64,000 bases of DNA. Source: Reyranella sp. (lineage in GTDB: Bacteria; Pseudomonadota; Alphaproteobacteria; Reyranellales; Reyranellaceae). Position 1 is the stretch's first letter. Each line of letters starts with the position of its first letter. Positions 44,555-52,582 of this stretch are shown one piece after another. A model generated the notes under the pieces. The model saw nothing but the letters and a program-made list of their open reading frames with translations, did not search any database and was not told where the DNA came from. The stretch is from the NCBI RefSeq assembly GCF_004297265.1, contig NZ_SCUT01000040.1, positions 124,001 to 188,000 of the forward strand, read 5' to 3'. Position numbers and translations under genes: made by a program.

Positions 44555-45622
44555 TCACGCGAAGATCCTGACCCGGTCGGGCGGCAGAGCAATGTCGAGC
44601 TTCGTGCCGATGTCGACGCCGAGGTCGCGGATCAGGTTGCTGGAGAAGTCGGCGGTCACGGAGACGTCGGAGGTCGCCCTCGCCTTCAGCGTCGCGCGGC
44701 AGAAGGCGCCGACGAAATCCAGCTCCGCCACCTCGACGGGCACGCGGTTGGCGATGTCGGCCGGCAGGTCGCGCACGCGCACGTCCTCGGGCCGGATGCA
44801 GAGGCTCACCTTCTGGCCGGGCGCCAGCCCGTCCTGCACCGGGCAGGCGAAATCGACGCCAGCCACCCGCACCCTGTCCGGCGCCATCAGGGTCCCGGCG
44901 AGGAAGTTCATCGAGCCCACGAAGTCGGCCACGAAGGCCGTCGCGGGCCGGCGGTAGATCTCCTGCGGCGTGCCGACCTGCTCGATGGCGCCGTGGTTCA
45001 TGACCACGATGCGGTCGGCCATGGTCAGCGCCTCTTCCTGGTCGTGCGTCACCATGATGGTGGTGACGCCCAGCGTCCGCTGCAGCGCCTTGATCTCGTG
45101 GCGGAGCCTCAGCCGCACCCGCGCGTCGAGGGCCGACAGCGGCTCGTCGAGCAGCAGCAGCCCCGGCGAGGTCGCGAGCGCGCGGGCCAGCGCCACCCTC
45201 TGCTGCTGGCCGCCCGAGAGCTGGGCGGGATATTTCGGACCGGCGTCGGGCAGGCCGACCAGCACCAGCAGCTCGGCGACGCGCCTGGCGATCGCACCCT
45301 TGTTCTGTCGCCGGTTCACCAGCCCGTAGCCGACATTGTCGGCGACGCTGAGGTTGGGAAACAGCGCATAGGACTGGAAGACGATGCCGAAGTCGCGCTG
45401 CGCCGGCGGCAGCGCCGACACGTCCCGCCCCTTCTGGCGGATCGTGCCGGAGGTCTGCGGATCGAGCCCGGCAATGGCCCGCAAGAGGGTAGTCTTTCCG
45501 CAGCCCGAGGGGCCGAGGAAGCAGACGAACTCGCCTTCGATGACGTCGAGCGAGACGTCGCCGAGAGCGGTGAAGGTGCCGAACTGCTTCGAGAGGCTGC
45601 GAACTTCGAGATAATTGGCCAT
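44555..45622 (-). CDS. ABC ATPase, putative 2-aminoethylphosphonate importer
   Basis: A 355-residue ATPase with a C-terminal regulatory TOBE domain. It has Walker A GPSGCGKTT, Q-loop FGIVFQSYALFPN, signature LSGGQQQRVALARAL, Walker B LLLLDEPLSALD and the switch His in VTHDQEEA. The C-terminal 110 residues form the OB-like domain (LCIRPEDVRV). Length and layout match FbpC-type and PhnT2-type proteins. ATG 45622 is favoured over 45637, which lies inside a palindromic repeat. Confidence 0.9.
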   Translation of the reverse strand: MANYLEVRSLSKQFGTFTALGDVSLDVIEGEFVCFLGPSGCGKTTLLRAIAGLDPQTSGTIRQKGRDVSALPPAQRDFGIVFQSYALFPNLSVADNVGYGLVNRRQNKGAIARRVAELLVLVGLPDAGPKYPAQLSGGQQQRVALARALATSPGLLLLDEPLSALDARVRLRLRHEIKALQRTLGVTTIMVTHDQEEALTMADRIVVMNHGAIEQVGTPQEIYRRPATAFVADFVGSMNFLAGTLMAPDRVRVAGVDFACPVQDGLAPGQKVSLCIRPEDVRVRDLPADIANRVPVEVAELDFVGAFCRATLKARATSDVSVTADFSSNLIRDLGVDIGTKLDIALPPDRVRIFA

Positions 45623-45632
45623 GGCAATCACT

Positions 45633-45680
45633 GTCATCCTGAGGGAAGCGAAGGATCCTTCGGCTCCGCCTCAGGATGAC
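45633..45680. repeat. Palindromic intergenic repeat between ATPase and binding protein
   Basis: GTCATCCTGAG (45633-45643) and CTCAGGATGAC (45670-45680) are exact inverse copies, with the 14-bp palindrome CGAAGGATCCTTCG (45649-45662) in the loop. This is the layout of a widespread alphaproteobacterial REP-like element. It could also act as a terminator or attenuator inside the ABC operon. Confidence 0.8.
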
Positions 45681-45705
45681 AACAAGGCATCGATGCCTCG
45701 CGGCC

Positions 45706-46752
45706 TCATTTAGCCTTTGGTGCGGACTTGCCGTCGTAGCGCTTCGTCCACTCCGCCAGAATGCGGTCGCGGTTCTTGGCCATCCACTCGACGTCGTTCT
45801 TCACCATCACCTTCTCGAGGTTCGGCGGATAGTTCGGCGGTGTGTTGGCGACGCCCGGATAGGCGACGATCGGATAGGTCTTGGCGTAAAGCTCGTTGGC
45901 CTTCTTGGTGACGGCCCAGTCGGCGAGCTTCTTGGCGGCGTCGAGGTTCTTGGTGCCCTTGACGATCGCGGTGACCTCGAGTTCCCAGCCCAGGCCCTCC
46001 TTCGGGATCACCAGTTCGAGCGGCGCGCCCTTGGTCTTCTCCGAGGCGCCGCGGGTATCGAGGCCGATGCCGATCAGGCGTTCGCCCTTGGCGGCCTGCA
46101 CGCAGGGCGCGGAGCCCGAGTGGATGTACTGCGCGATGTTCTGGTGGAGGGCGTCCATGTACTTCCAGCCCGCTTCCTCGCCCATGATCTGCAGCCAGGC
46201 CGCGATGGTGAGGTAGCCGGTGCCCGACGAGGCCGGGTTCGGCATCACGATCGAGTCCTTGTATTCCGGCTTGATCAGGTCGGCCCAGCTCGTCGGAACC
46301 GGCTTGTTGCCCTTCTTGCCTTCCGCCGTGTTGAAGCAGACCAGCGAGAGATAGGCGTCCATGCCCACCCAGGTCTGGGGCGACTTGCCGCTCAGGAACA
46401 TCGGGTTGAGCGCGGTCGAACCGGCCGGCGTGTAGGGCTCGAGCATGCCCATCGAGGCCATCAGGCCCACGTTGGAGGCGGCGAGGCCCCAGATGATGTC
46501 GGCGCGGGGATTGTCCTTCTCGGCCATCAGCTTGGCGGCAACGACACCCGTCGAATCGCGAACCCAGGCGATCTCGATCGTGGGATTGTCGGCCTCGAAG
46601 GCCTTCTTGAACGGGTCGAGCTGGTCGTTCTCCAGCGCGGTATAGACGGTGAGCCTGGTCTTCTGAGCGAAGGCCGGCGACGCCAGGCCGAACACGGCAA
46701 GTGCGGCGGCGCCCGCCAAGGTGGCGCGCCTCAAGATGGTGCGATCAATCAT
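45706..46752 (-). CDS. Periplasmic binding protein, putative 2-aminoethylphosphonate importer
   Basis: A 348-residue protein with a Sec signal (ATLAGAAALAVFGLASPAFA, cleavage before QKTRL). The class of iron/phosphonate binding proteins is shown by LTVYTALENDQLDPFKKAFE and by the WVRDSTGVVAAKLMAEKDNP stretch, followed by MPNPASSGTGYLTIAAWLQ and ETLGWELEVTAIVKG-type lobe 2. No Tyr pair typical of ferric-binding proteins was confirmed. Together with the fused permease it fits the putative 2-aminoethylphosphonate (PhnS2) type. It is first in its operon; a MarR gene lies 105 bp upstream on the same strand. Confidence 0.87.
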   Translation of the reverse strand: MIDRTILRRATLAGAAALAVFGLASPAFAQKTRLTVYTALENDQLDPFKKAFEADNPTIEIAWVRDSTGVVAAKLMAEKDNPRADIIWGLAASNVGLMASMGMLEPYTPAGSTALNPMFLSGKSPQTWVGMDAYLSLVCFNTAEGKKGNKPVPTSWADLIKPEYKDSIVMPNPASSGTGYLTIAAWLQIMGEEAGWKYMDALHQNIAQYIHSGSAPCVQAAKGERLIGIGLDTRGASEKTKGAPLELVIPKEGLGWELEVTAIVKGTKNLDAAKKLADWAVTKKANELYAKTYPIVAYPGVANTPPNYPPNLEKVMVKNDVEWMAKNRDRILAEWTKRYDGKSAPKAK

Positions 46753-46839
46753 TTCGTTAGTCCCCCTAAGTCTTCCAGCCCCTGTCGAACGCCTGCTGCT
46801 ACAGGCCGTTCATGACCTTTATGTTACACTTCCCGCATA

Positions 46840-46851
46840 CGCGTGCACGCG
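46840..46851. promoter_or_regulatory. 12-bp perfect palindrome between MarR gene and binding protein
   Basis: CGCGTGCACGCG is its own inverse. It lies in the 105-bp gap, close to the MarR stop, upstream of the importer operon. A regulator site is possible; palindromes of this size also occur by chance in GC-rich DNA. Confidence 0.3.
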
Positions 46852-46857
46852 GCCTTC

Positions 46858-47328
46858 TCAACCTTCCCCAGACAATTTATTGCCGACGGCAACCAGCCAT
46901 CGCCGGACGACCTGCTCCTCGTCCCGCCCGAGCAGTCCCGAAAGCCGCCCCTCGATCTCCATGACCCGCGCCCGGCAGCGCTTCAGCAGCGCCTCACCCC
47001 GGGCCGTCGCATGGAGCCTCAGGATGCGGCCGTGCACGGCATCGGCCGACTTCCCCACCAGTTCCGCCCTGACCAGATTGCGGACGATCACATTGATCGT
47101 CTGCGGCGTCAGGAAGGTGAGCCTAGCAAGCTCCGCGCCAGAGATGCCGGGATAGTTCACGACCATGGTCAGCACGGCGAACTGCGGCGGCGTGACGTCG
47201 AGATCCGCCAGCGCCTTCTCCATCGCCCCGCGCACCGCCGCATGGGCCTGCCGGACCAGGTAACCCAGATGTCCTTCCGGGCCACGCTTGCCCTCCCCCG
47301 GGCGTGGGATCGTGCTCTTGCGAGTCAT
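46858..47328 (-). CDS. MarR-family transcriptional regulator
   Basis: A 156-residue dimeric winged helix-turn-helix protein. The helix-turn-helix is GISGAELARLTFLTPQTINVIVRNL (core ELARLTFLTPQTIN, about residues 65-78), and the wing region is GRILRLHATARGEALLKRC. It lies between the importer operon and an ICL/PEP-mutase gene on the same strand, nine bases after the latter, so they may be cotranscribed. A ligand cannot be deduced. Confidence 0.92.
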   Translation of the reverse strand: MTRKSTIPRPGEGKRGPEGHLGYLVRQAHAAVRGAMEKALADLDVTPPQFAVLTMVVNYPGISGAELARLTFLTPQTINVIVRNLVRAELVGKSADAVHGRILRLHATARGEALLKRCRARVMEIEGRLSGLLGRDEEQVVRRWLVAVGNKLSGEG

Positions 47329-47337
47329 GTCAGCCGC

Positions 47338-48153
47338 CTAGTGGCGAAAAACCTTCTTCAGCTCGCTGGTCGGCATCGTGTCGCGCATCCACTGGAAGCT
47401 GCCGGCTTTCATATCGTTGGCGCCCTTCATGAAGGCCGCCAGCGCCAGTCGGGACAGCGCGCCGCCGACGCTGATCCGCTTCACGCCGGTGGCCGCGATC
47501 TGCTCGGCCGTCAGGTCGGGATCGCCCGCACTCATCACCACGTTCAGTGGCTTCCCCAGCTCCGACGCCACGGTCCGCATCGTCGCGAGGTCGTGGAGGC
47601 CCGGCGCATAGAGCACGTCGGCGCCGGCCTTCTCGAAGGCCTGCAGGCGCCGGATCGTGTCGTCGAGGTCCTTCACGCCGCGGATCAGGTTCTCCGCCCG
47701 CGCGGTGAAGGTGAAGGGCACGTCGAGCGACCGCGCCATCTCGGCACCGGCCGCCACGCGCTCCACGGCGTGGCTGAAGTCGTAGATCTTCTCGCCGCTC
47801 CAGTCCTCGATCGAGCCACCCACGATGCCGACGGCGGCCGCGTCGCGCAGGATGGTGGCGGCTTCCCTGGGATCGTCGGCATAGCCGTTCTCCAGATCGG
47901 CGTTCACCGGGAGGTCGGTGGCGCTCGCGATCACGCGGCAGTTCTCGATCAGCTCCTCGCGGCTCACCGCATTGTCGCCGTCGACGCGGCCCAGCGCGTT
48001 CGACATGCCGAGGCTGGTCGTGGCCAGCGCCTCGAAGCCCAGCGACTGCAACAGCTTGGCCGTGCCCGCGTCCCAGGGATTGGGGAGAAGCAGCAGGCCG
48101 GGCCGCTCGTGCAGCTCGCGAAACACCCGTCCCTTTTCCGCCTGCGTGCGCAT
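47338..48153 (-). CDS. ICL/PEP mutase superfamily protein (copy A)
   Basis: A 271-residue TIM-barrel protein of the isocitrate lyase/phosphoenolpyruvate mutase superfamily. Marks are LLLPNPWDAGTAKLL, LPVNADLENGY (metal-binding Asp, Glu region), GIVGGSIED and the FTARAEN segment. It lacks the KKCGH loop of (methyl)isocitrate lyases and the EDK...KxNS loop of PEP mutase (it reads EDWSGEKIYDF), so C-C lyase or P-C bond activity of those types is not supported. It starts at ATG 48153 and is divergent from the hydratase gene. A paralogue lies at 52583. Confidence 0.88.
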   Translation of the reverse strand: MRTQAEKGRVFRELHERPGLLLLPNPWDAGTAKLLQSLGFEALATTSLGMSNALGRVDGDNAVSREELIENCRVIASATDLPVNADLENGYADDPREAATILRDAAAVGIVGGSIEDWSGEKIYDFSHAVERVAAGAEMARSLDVPFTFTARAENLIRGVKDLDDTIRRLQAFEKAGADVLYAPGLHDLATMRTVASELGKPLNVVMSAGDPDLTAEQIAATGVKRISVGGALSRLALAAFMKGANDMKAGSFQWMRDTMPTSELKKVFRH

Positions 48154-48186
48154 CTCGACTCCTCCGCTTTCTGCTAAGGAACACCG

Positions 48187-48966
48187 ATGGACATGACAGC
48201 GCAACGGGAACTCGCCCGCCTCCTCGCCTCCCTGCGCCGCGATCGGCGCAGCCAGAGCGGCCTCGCCCCGCATCTCGTGCCACCGGACAAGGCCACGGCC
48301 TACCGGATCGCCGGCATGGTCGCCGAGGAACTGGGCTGGCCGGTGCGGGGCTGGAAGATCGCGGCGATGAAGGAGGAGATGCAACAGGCGCTGCGGACCG
48401 ACTCGCCGATCTACGGCCGCGTCTACTTCGTGACGGAGACACCGTACAGCGCCGCGCTTGCAAAGCTTGCAAGCCCGATCCCCGAGGTGGAGTACCAGGC
48501 GAAGCTCGGCTGCGACCTGCCGCCGCGAGAGAAGCCGTACACAGTGGAGGAAGTGACCGACGCGGTCGCCTCGCTTCATCCCGGGCTCGAGCTGGCGGAG
48601 TGCCGTTTCATCCACGACGCGGCCTTCCCGCCGCTGCCGGCCATCCTGGCCGACGGCGCCGGCTCCGGCACGATCGTCTACGGCCCCGCCATCGCGGACT
48701 GGCGGAACCGCGACGTCCCGGGCCAGGAAGCCACGCTCTCGTCCAACGGCCGCCTGCGCCGCAAGGGAACGGCGGCGGCCGCGCTCGACCATCCGATGGT
48801 CCCGCTCACCTGGCTCGCCAACGAACTGTCGCGCACCGGCGTCGGCCTGAAGGAAGGCCAGATGGTCAGCACCGGCACCCTCACCGGCATGCTCGGGCCC
48901 AAATCAGGGGAGACCTACGTGGCCGATTTCGGCCCGTTCGGCTCGGTTACGGTCGCAATCACCTGA
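48187..48966 (+). CDS. 2-keto-4-pentenoate hydratase-like (FAH superfamily)
   Basis: A 259-residue protein similar to MhpD-type hydratases. VRGWKIAA, the PEVEYQAKLGCDLPP metal-ligand stretch (Glu pair), HPGLELAECRF, LADGAGSGTIVYGP and GQMVSTGTLTGM are characteristic. It hydrates 2-hydroxypentadienoate-like products of aromatic cleavage or acts on related acids. Divergent from ICL/PEPM copy A with 33 bp between starts. No aromatic ring-cleavage genes are near, so the substrate is open. Confidence 0.85.
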   Translation: MDMTAQRELARLLASLRRDRRSQSGLAPHLVPPDKATAYRIAGMVAEELGWPVRGWKIAAMKEEMQQALRTDSPIYGRVYFVTETPYSAALAKLASPIPEVEYQAKLGCDLPPREKPYTVEEVTDAVASLHPGLELAECRFIHDAAFPPLPAILADGAGSGTIVYGPAIADWRNRDVPGQEATLSSNGRLRRKGTAAAALDHPMVPLTWLANELSRTGVGLKEGQMVSTGTLTGMLGPKSGETYVADFGPFGSVTVAIT

Positions 48967-49029
48967 AGATGCCCGACAACCGCTTTAGGATCTTTTGGTG
49001 AGGAATCCTCGGCCATCCACCCGGAAGGC

Positions 49030-49500
49030 CTAGTGCAGTCGGGGCGGCCACGGCCATCGGTAGACGTCCTTCTTGACCACCCGCCCCTCTGCAAAACAAA
49101 GGAGCAGGACGTCCTTATGCCGGTCGATATAGCGGTCATACAGTTCGCAGGTATGGATCGGGTGCCCCAATGCTGACGTCACCTGCTCTGCCGAGAGGCC
49201 TAAGGGCAGCTCAGGCAAATCCATCTTTATATGGTCTGCCTTCTTACCGGACCCGCCTGCCCCACTGACGGTTCGCCCATTCTCGAAGTCGACGTACAGT
49301 TCGTAATCTGTGCGATCAAATACCCATCGCGAGACATTGCGTGCGCCGATTTCGCTCTCGCTCATGGCTTTCCGTGCATCCTCCTCCGTGTCGCCAGCTT
49401 GTATTTTGTCGAATGCGTCCAAAGGTTCGGCGCCAAGGCTCGCGGTGCCGATGGCCGCGGCACTCGCCGCCAGGACGAACTTGAATCGCCACCTTCTCAT
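49030..49500 (-). CDS. Exported hypothetical protein, BamE/OmlA-like repeat
   Basis: A 156-residue protein with a Sec signal (FVLAASAAAIGTASLGA, cleavage near residue 24). Two segments, AFDKIQAGDTEEDARKAMSE and LGLSAEQVTSALGHP, have the I-x-x-G-x-T/S and A-L-G-x-P pattern of the SmpA/OmlA (BamE-like) fold. No lipobox Cys is present, so it is not an obvious lipoprotein. The coding sequence is less GC-rich than neighbouring genes. Function unknown. Confidence 0.65.
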   Translation of the reverse strand: MRRWRFKFVLAASAAAIGTASLGAEPLDAFDKIQAGDTEEDARKAMSESEIGARNVSRWVFDRTDYELYVDFENGRTVSGAGGSGKKADHIKMDLPELPLGLSAEQVTSALGHPIHTCELYDRYIDRHKDVLLLCFAEGRVVKKDVYRWPWPPRLH

Positions 49501-49536
49501 GCGATCACCGCTGACGCCGATCGCCGTGACAAGAGA

Positions 49537-51021
49537 TCAACGCGAGAACACCATCGCCTTGTCGCGCAGCGACCCGTGGCGCAGCGTGATCAGGTCGAGC
49601 ACGTAGTTCTGGTAGAGCTTCCACGGCCGCTTGCTGCCCTGCTTGGGCTGGTGCGGCAGGGCGCGCTGGATGTAGCCGGACGAGAAATTGACCCACGGCT
49701 CTTCTGTCAGCGTCGGGTCGCTGTTGTGCGGTGTCGCCTGCCTGAAGCCCTTGCGGTCCATGTAGTTCAGCAGGCGGCAAACATATTCGCAGACCAGGTC
49801 GGCCTTCAGCGTCCACGAGGCGTTGGTATAACCGAACACCGCGGCGAGGTTGGGCACGTCGGAATACATCATGCCCTTGTAGATCATGGTGTCCGAAGGC
49901 TTGACCGGCTTGCCGTCGACCACCAGCTTCGCGCCGCCCAGCGGCTGCACGACCAGGCCGGTCGCCGTCACCACCACGTCGGCTTCGAGTTCGGTACCCG
50001 ACTTCAGCTTGATGCCCTTCTCCGTGAAGGTCTCGATCGTGTCGGTCACGACCGATGCCTTCTTCTTGCGGATGGCACGGAAGAGATCGGCGTCCGGCAC
50101 CAGGCAGAGCCGCTGATCCCAGGGATTGTATTTCGGCGTGAAGTGCGTGGCGACGTCATAGTCCGGCCCCAGCATCTGGCGCACGCCGCCCAGGATCAGG
50201 CTCTTCACCTTCTCCGGCTTGCGCTTGCACATCTGGTAGAAATACATGCCCATCAGCACGTTTTTCCAGCGCGTCGCCATGTAGGCGAGCTTGAGCGGCA
50301 GCCGGCGCCGCATCTTGTTGGCAAACGGGTCCTGCGCCGGGCGCGCCACCACATAGGTCGGCGAGCGCTGCAGCATGGTGACGTGAGCGGCGGTCTCCGC
50401 CATCGACGGCACGACCGTAACCGCGGTGGCGCCGCTGCCGATCACCACGACCTTCTTGCCGGCATAGTCGAGATCCTGCGGCCAGTGCTGCGGATGCACG
50501 ACCCGGCCCTTGAAGTCGGCGATGCCGGGGAACTCCGGGAGGTAGCCGGCCTCATAGCGATAGTAGCCGCTGCACATGCACAGGAAGTTGCAGGAAATGA
50601 ATACGCGCTCCGGCCCGCGCTCGATTTCGACCGTCCATCTCGCGTCCGGCGTCGACCAGGAGGCGCCAACGACGCGATGGCCGTAGCGAATGTGGCGATC
50701 GATACCGTGATCGCTCGCGACCTCGCGGATGTAGCTCAGGATCGACGGCCCGTCGGCGATCGCCTTGGCATCCTTCCATGGCCGGAAACGATAGCCCAGC
50801 GTGTACATGTCGGAGTCCGAGCGGACACCGGGATAGCGGAACAGGTCCCAGGTGCCGCCGCTGGCGGCGCGCCCTTCGAGGATCGCATAGCGCTTGCCCG
50901 GACAGTTCTTCTGCAGATGCCAGGCGGCGCCGATGCCCGAAAGCCCGGCGCCGACGATCAGCACGTCGAAATGTTCAGTTGCTGTGCCGTGCGCCGCTGC
51001 CGGCGAGATGATGGTATCCAT
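49537..51021 (-). CDS. Flavin-containing Baeyer-Villiger-type monooxygenase
   Basis: A 494-residue FAD/NADPH monooxygenase. It has GAGLSG (residues 25-30), FRYPGVRSDSDMYTLGY, the Baeyer-Villiger fingerprint FKGRVVHPQHWP (residues 170-181) and the NADPH motif GSGATA. It would insert oxygen into a ketone or oxidise a heteroatom. It is downstream of RidA on the same strand (52 bp). Substrate unknown. Confidence 0.92.
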   Translation of the reverse strand: MDTIISPAAAHGTATEHFDVLIVGAGLSGIGAAWHLQKNCPGKRYAILEGRAASGGTWDLFRYPGVRSDSDMYTLGYRFRPWKDAKAIADGPSILSYIREVASDHGIDRHIRYGHRVVGASWSTPDARWTVEIERGPERVFISCNFLCMCSGYYRYEAGYLPEFPGIADFKGRVVHPQHWPQDLDYAGKKVVVIGSGATAVTVVPSMAETAAHVTMLQRSPTYVVARPAQDPFANKMRRRLPLKLAYMATRWKNVLMGMYFYQMCKRKPEKVKSLILGGVRQMLGPDYDVATHFTPKYNPWDQRLCLVPDADLFRAIRKKKASVVTDTIETFTEKGIKLKSGTELEADVVVTATGLVVQPLGGAKLVVDGKPVKPSDTMIYKGMMYSDVPNLAAVFGYTNASWTLKADLVCEYVCRLLNYMDRKGFRQATPHNSDPTLTEEPWVNFSSGYIQRALPHQPKQGSKRPWKLYQNYVLDLITLRHGSLRDKAMVFSR

Positions 51022-51073
51022 GTCGACTTCATTGCCGAAAGAATTCCGACTGGCAACTCGCCTTTCCGCAAGC

Positions 51074-51445
51074 CTACAGCGCCGCGGTGATGATGATCTC
51101 GATCAGGTCGCCTTCGGGCATGACGGACTGGACGAAGGAGCGGACCGGGCCGTGGTTGGCCGGCATCCAGGTGGCCCATGCCTCGTCGAAGGCCGGCTTG
51201 TTGTCGTGATCGGTCACGACGATCTCGGCCTTCACGATGCGCGTCCGGTCGAGGCCGGCGTCCTTCAGGTAGCCGTCGATGACGCCCAGTGCGCCCAAGG
51301 TCTGGACGCGGATGTCCTGCGTGCGGTCCGGCGACGTCGCCACGCCCCACAGAAAGCCGCCGCCGCCCGGCAGCCGGTAGACCGCGACCGAGGATTTGGC
51401 CGGTACCCTCGGATTGGGGACGCGCGTGATGTCGCTTCTGCTCAT
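51074..51445 (-). CDS. RidA/YjgF/Rid family protein
   Basis: A 123-residue trimeric Rid-fold protein. RidA hydrolyses reactive enamines and imines. The usual Arg that binds carboxylate is normally in the CNRxR-type segment near residue 105; here the corresponding part is PVRSFVQSVMPEGDLIEIIITAAL, with Arg present but the order changed, so it may belong to a divergent Rid subgroup. It is divergent from a rhodanese gene. Confidence 0.85.
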   Translation of the reverse strand: MSRSDITRVPNPRVPAKSSVAVYRLPGGGGFLWGVATSPDRTQDIRVQTLGALGVIDGYLKDAGLDRTRIVKAEIVVTDHDNKPAFDEAWATWMPANHGPVRSFVQSVMPEGDLIEIIITAAL

Positions 51446-51559
51446 GTTTCAATCACCCTCGAGAACAGTCGCCACTATGCGTCCGGCGCCATCGCCGACC
51501 AATGACTTCGACGCGGCCATGTTATGCTCTACCGTCACTCGAACGCGAGGGAGGATGTC

Positions 51560-51940
51560 ATGGCCACCAACGTCAAGCAGATGATCGAAGCAGCCAATGC
51601 CGCGGTGCCGCGGGTCACACCGGCAGAGGCCAAGGAGATGATCGCCAGGGGCAACACGCTGGTCGTCGACGTGCGCGACGCGGCCGAGGTTGCCAACAGC
51701 GGCAAGGTCGCGGGCGCGGTCCATGTCTCGCGCGGCATGCTGGAATTCCGTGCCGACCCCGAATCGCCCGCGCACGACAAGGCATTCGACAAGAACAAGA
51801 CGGTGATCGTCTACTGCGCCTCGGGCGGCCGCTCGGCCCTCAGCGGCAAGGTGCTGAAGGATTTCGGGTACGCCAACGTCTTCAACCTCGGCGCCTTCAA
51901 GGACTGGGTCGAGAGTGGCGGCGCGGTCGACAAGGCCTGA
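51560..51940 (+). CDS. Rhodanese-like sulfurtransferase domain protein
   Basis: A 126-residue single-domain rhodanese. ATG 51560 has GGAGG upstream. TLVVDVRDAAEVANSGKVAGAVHVSRG is the family core; the active-site Cys86 is in VYCASGGRSAL, keeping the loop of sulfur carriers. The product is cytosolic. It is convergent with the downstream membrane-protein gene, with three bases between stops. Confidence 0.92.
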   Translation: MATNVKQMIEAANAAVPRVTPAEAKEMIARGNTLVVDVRDAAEVANSGKVAGAVHVSRGMLEFRADPESPAHDKAFDKNKTVIVYCASGGRSALSGKVLKDFGYANVFNLGAFKDWVESGGAVDKA

Positions 51941-51943
51941 GGC

Positions 51944-52573
51944 CTATTTGCCGTCGTCGAACTTGAGCTGCTGGATCGCCGTCATCAACTTGGAGATCTG
52001 GGTGCGCTGGGCTTCGTCGAGCGGCTTGTCGTCCGGCAGCGGCTGCAGCAGCAATTCGACATCTTCGAGCTGCTTCACGAGATTGTAGGCCCTGTTGGTC
52101 TTCTCCTTCTCCGTGCCGGCAAGCAACGGATAGACCGAGAGATAGAGCGAGGCGAGGCTGCGGTTCTGCAGCTCCGGCGTGACCGGGATCGCACTCTTGA
52201 ACACGCCGCTCAGTGCCGCTTTCGCGTCGCCCACCGTGGTGGCGCGACGAAGCAGGAAGCTCATGCCGTCCAGCCGATGCTCGATCTCGAAGCGATGGCT
52301 GATCAGGTCCGCCCGGTTCTTCTGATCGATCTCATGCTGATGCTGCACCTGCTGCAGGAAGGCCGCGCCGCCGGTGAGGACGACCGAGGACAACAGCCAC
52401 ATGCCCACCGAGCTGTTCAGGAACTCGTAGAGTTTGGAGCCGAATCCCGGCGGAGCCGGAGGGGGCGGCGGCTCGGGCGCGGGCCGGGCGGACTCCTCTT
52501 CCAGGGATTTGCGGATCGAATGGCGATAGCGCTCCTCGGCCGCGATGCGCTTCATCTCGTCTTCAGTCAGCAT
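51944..52573 (-). CDS. Single-pass membrane protein with helical domain, unknown
   Basis: A 209-residue protein. A charged N-terminus (MLTEDEMKRIAAEERYRHS, then SLEEESARP) is followed by a run of Pro residues (APEPPPPPAPPG), one membrane segment (SSVGMWLLSSVVLTGGAAFL, residues about 54-73) and a long helical C-terminal region rich in Gln, Asp and Leu. No domain is recognised. It follows ICL/PEPM copy B by nine bases on the same strand. Confidence 0.6.
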   Translation of the reverse strand: MLTEDEMKRIAAEERYRHSIRKSLEEESARPAPEPPPPPAPPGFGSKLYEFLNSSVGMWLLSSVVLTGGAAFLQQVQHQHEIDQKNRADLISHRFEIEHRLDGMSFLLRRATTVGDAKAALSGVFKSAIPVTPELQNRSLASLYLSVYPLLAGTEKEKTNRAYNLVKQLEDVELLLQPLPDDKPLDEAQRTQISKLMTAIQQLKFDDGK

Positions 52574-52582
52574 CTCGGCACT

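Noticed and set aside
47338-48153. PEP mutase or phosphonopyruvate hydrolase, given the phosphonate context
   Set aside because: The EDK...KxNS catalytic loop of PEP mutase is absent and the equivalent region is EDWSGEKIYDF, so a C-P bond enzyme is not supported.
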